Shown here in pieces: positions 63,536 through 64,000 of a DNA stretch of 64,000 nt. The position numbers were made by a program, and so were the translations under genes. The stretch covers positions 35,322-99,321 of the forward strand of contig JAXHVA010000004.1 of assembly GCA_034189035.1 (NCBI GenBank), written 5' to 3'. This DNA is from JAUXFK01 sp034189035 (GTDB lineage Bacteria > Desulfobacterota > UBA8473). Under the pieces are notes generated by a model. The model made no database searches and was not told where the DNA came from. It saw only the letters and a list, made by a program, of their open reading frames with translations. The number at the start of each line of letters is the position of its first letter. Positions within the stretch are counted from its first letter, which is position 1.

Positions 63536-64000
63536 TCATCTCTCCATCCTGTTCTTGTGAGAATATGTTGTTGATAACGTAGCATTATAGGGTGGGTTTT
63601 AATCTTAAAATTAAGGGGCTGCTTAAAAGGAGTCTTTAAAAGTTTAAAAACTCGAACTGTTGTGATAGCAAACCTATAATAAGTTTCCCCTTGATTTGGC
63701 ATGTAGCCAGTATCCAATAGTTTATATTAAATAATGATAAATATAGTTAAAATCCATTTTAGAGAGTTAAAATATTTCTAAGGCATATTGTAATGGGCCT
63801 CTCGATTTGATAAGCTGTATTTTATATCATATATTAATTAATAAGGTTAGTTATATAAATAAGGTATCCTGAATAAATAGTCAAAGCCTATTACTGGCAG
63901 TTTCATAACCACATGAGGCTCTAAAAAGTTCCTGTTCGAGCAGGAACTTCGATTTCAGCTCTTTGAAAAACAGACGCAAAAAGATGGCTTTCAGCCACTT
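63536..64000. other. Right-end intergenic region
   Basis: 465 bp without a supported gene, AT-rich. GGGGCTGCTTAAAAGGAGTC near 63614 faintly recalls the end of the palindromic element at 37658. A hairpin (next entry) is near the end. Confidence 0.4.
63923..63949 (-). terminator. Hairpin terminator on the minus strand
   Basis: AAGTTCCTG-TTCGAG-CAGGAACTT is a perfect 9-bp stem with 6-base loop at 63926-63949; on the minus strand the stem runs into TTTTTAG, as a rho-independent terminator for a gene coming from beyond the right edge. Confidence 0.6.

Overview
This is a 64 kb piece of an anaerobic bacterial chromosome, most likely a deltaproteobacterium (Desulfobacterota, for example a syntroph or sulfate-reducer relative). 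The evidence is the gene set: membrane pyrophosphatase, acyl-CoA dehydrogenases, an NDP-forming acyl-CoA synthetase-like protein, coenzyme-B12 methylmalonyl-CoA mutase with a corrinoid adenosyltransferase, GTP-type PEP carboxykinase, an NtrY/NtrX pair, and a HesB-like protein with an in-frame UGA in the GGUSGP motif typical of deltaproteobacterial selenoproteins. Species cannot be fixed from the sequence alone.

Layout. 1-13 kb: housekeeping and catabolism (hppA end, ychF, cobO, two acyl-CoA dehydrogenases, UbiA-type prenyltransferase, CoA-ligase-like protein, the HesB selenoprotein, threonine dehydratase, a secreted heme-binding-like protein, GNAT, MFS carrier). 13-36 kb: a defence island built around a type III-A CRISPR-Cas system. 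Its blocks are cas6 with an NE0113/SSO2081-like CARF protein; a scar holding decayed mntA/hepT, a cas10 stub, a MITE and a hicB relic; cas10-csm2-csm3-csm4-csm5-csm6; DUF559; a ruined duplicate of csx20-csx1 carrying another palindromic element; a PIN/Phd toxin-antitoxin pair; a second copy of a nucleotidyltransferase cassette; nudix-csx20-csx1; cas1, a four-helix-bundle (S23) gene bracketed by inverted heptad arrays, two tandem cas2 genes, and an array of 14 repeats and 13 spacers. 36-48 kb: FAD oxidoreductase, a 195-bp palindromic MITE, pckG, DUF4301, the dTDP-rhamnose operon rfbDBAC, a glycosidase-like/Kdo-kinase-like fusion and mogA. 48-64 kb: ileS-lspA-lgt-DUF445, a 1.4-kresidue subtilase with six PKD-like repeats and a CFI-box C-terminus, ntrY-ntrX, a mutase large subunit and an alpha/beta hydrolase.

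How it fits together. Cas10 keeps both the HD and GGDD motifs, so target RNA should trigger cyclic-oligoadenylate synthesis. Four candidate sensors or ring nucleases are present (Csm6, the NE0113-like protein, Csx1/Csx2-like, Csx20), plus a NUDIX protein in the csx20-csx1 transcript. A shared upstream element, CGCTCTTT followed by a TTGCAA-N2-TTGCAA-like palindrome, precedes cas6, cas1 and the first nucleotidyltransferase, suggesting common control. The decayed duplicates, three unrelated MITE-like elements and heptanucleotide arrays show that the island has been repeatedly rebuilt.
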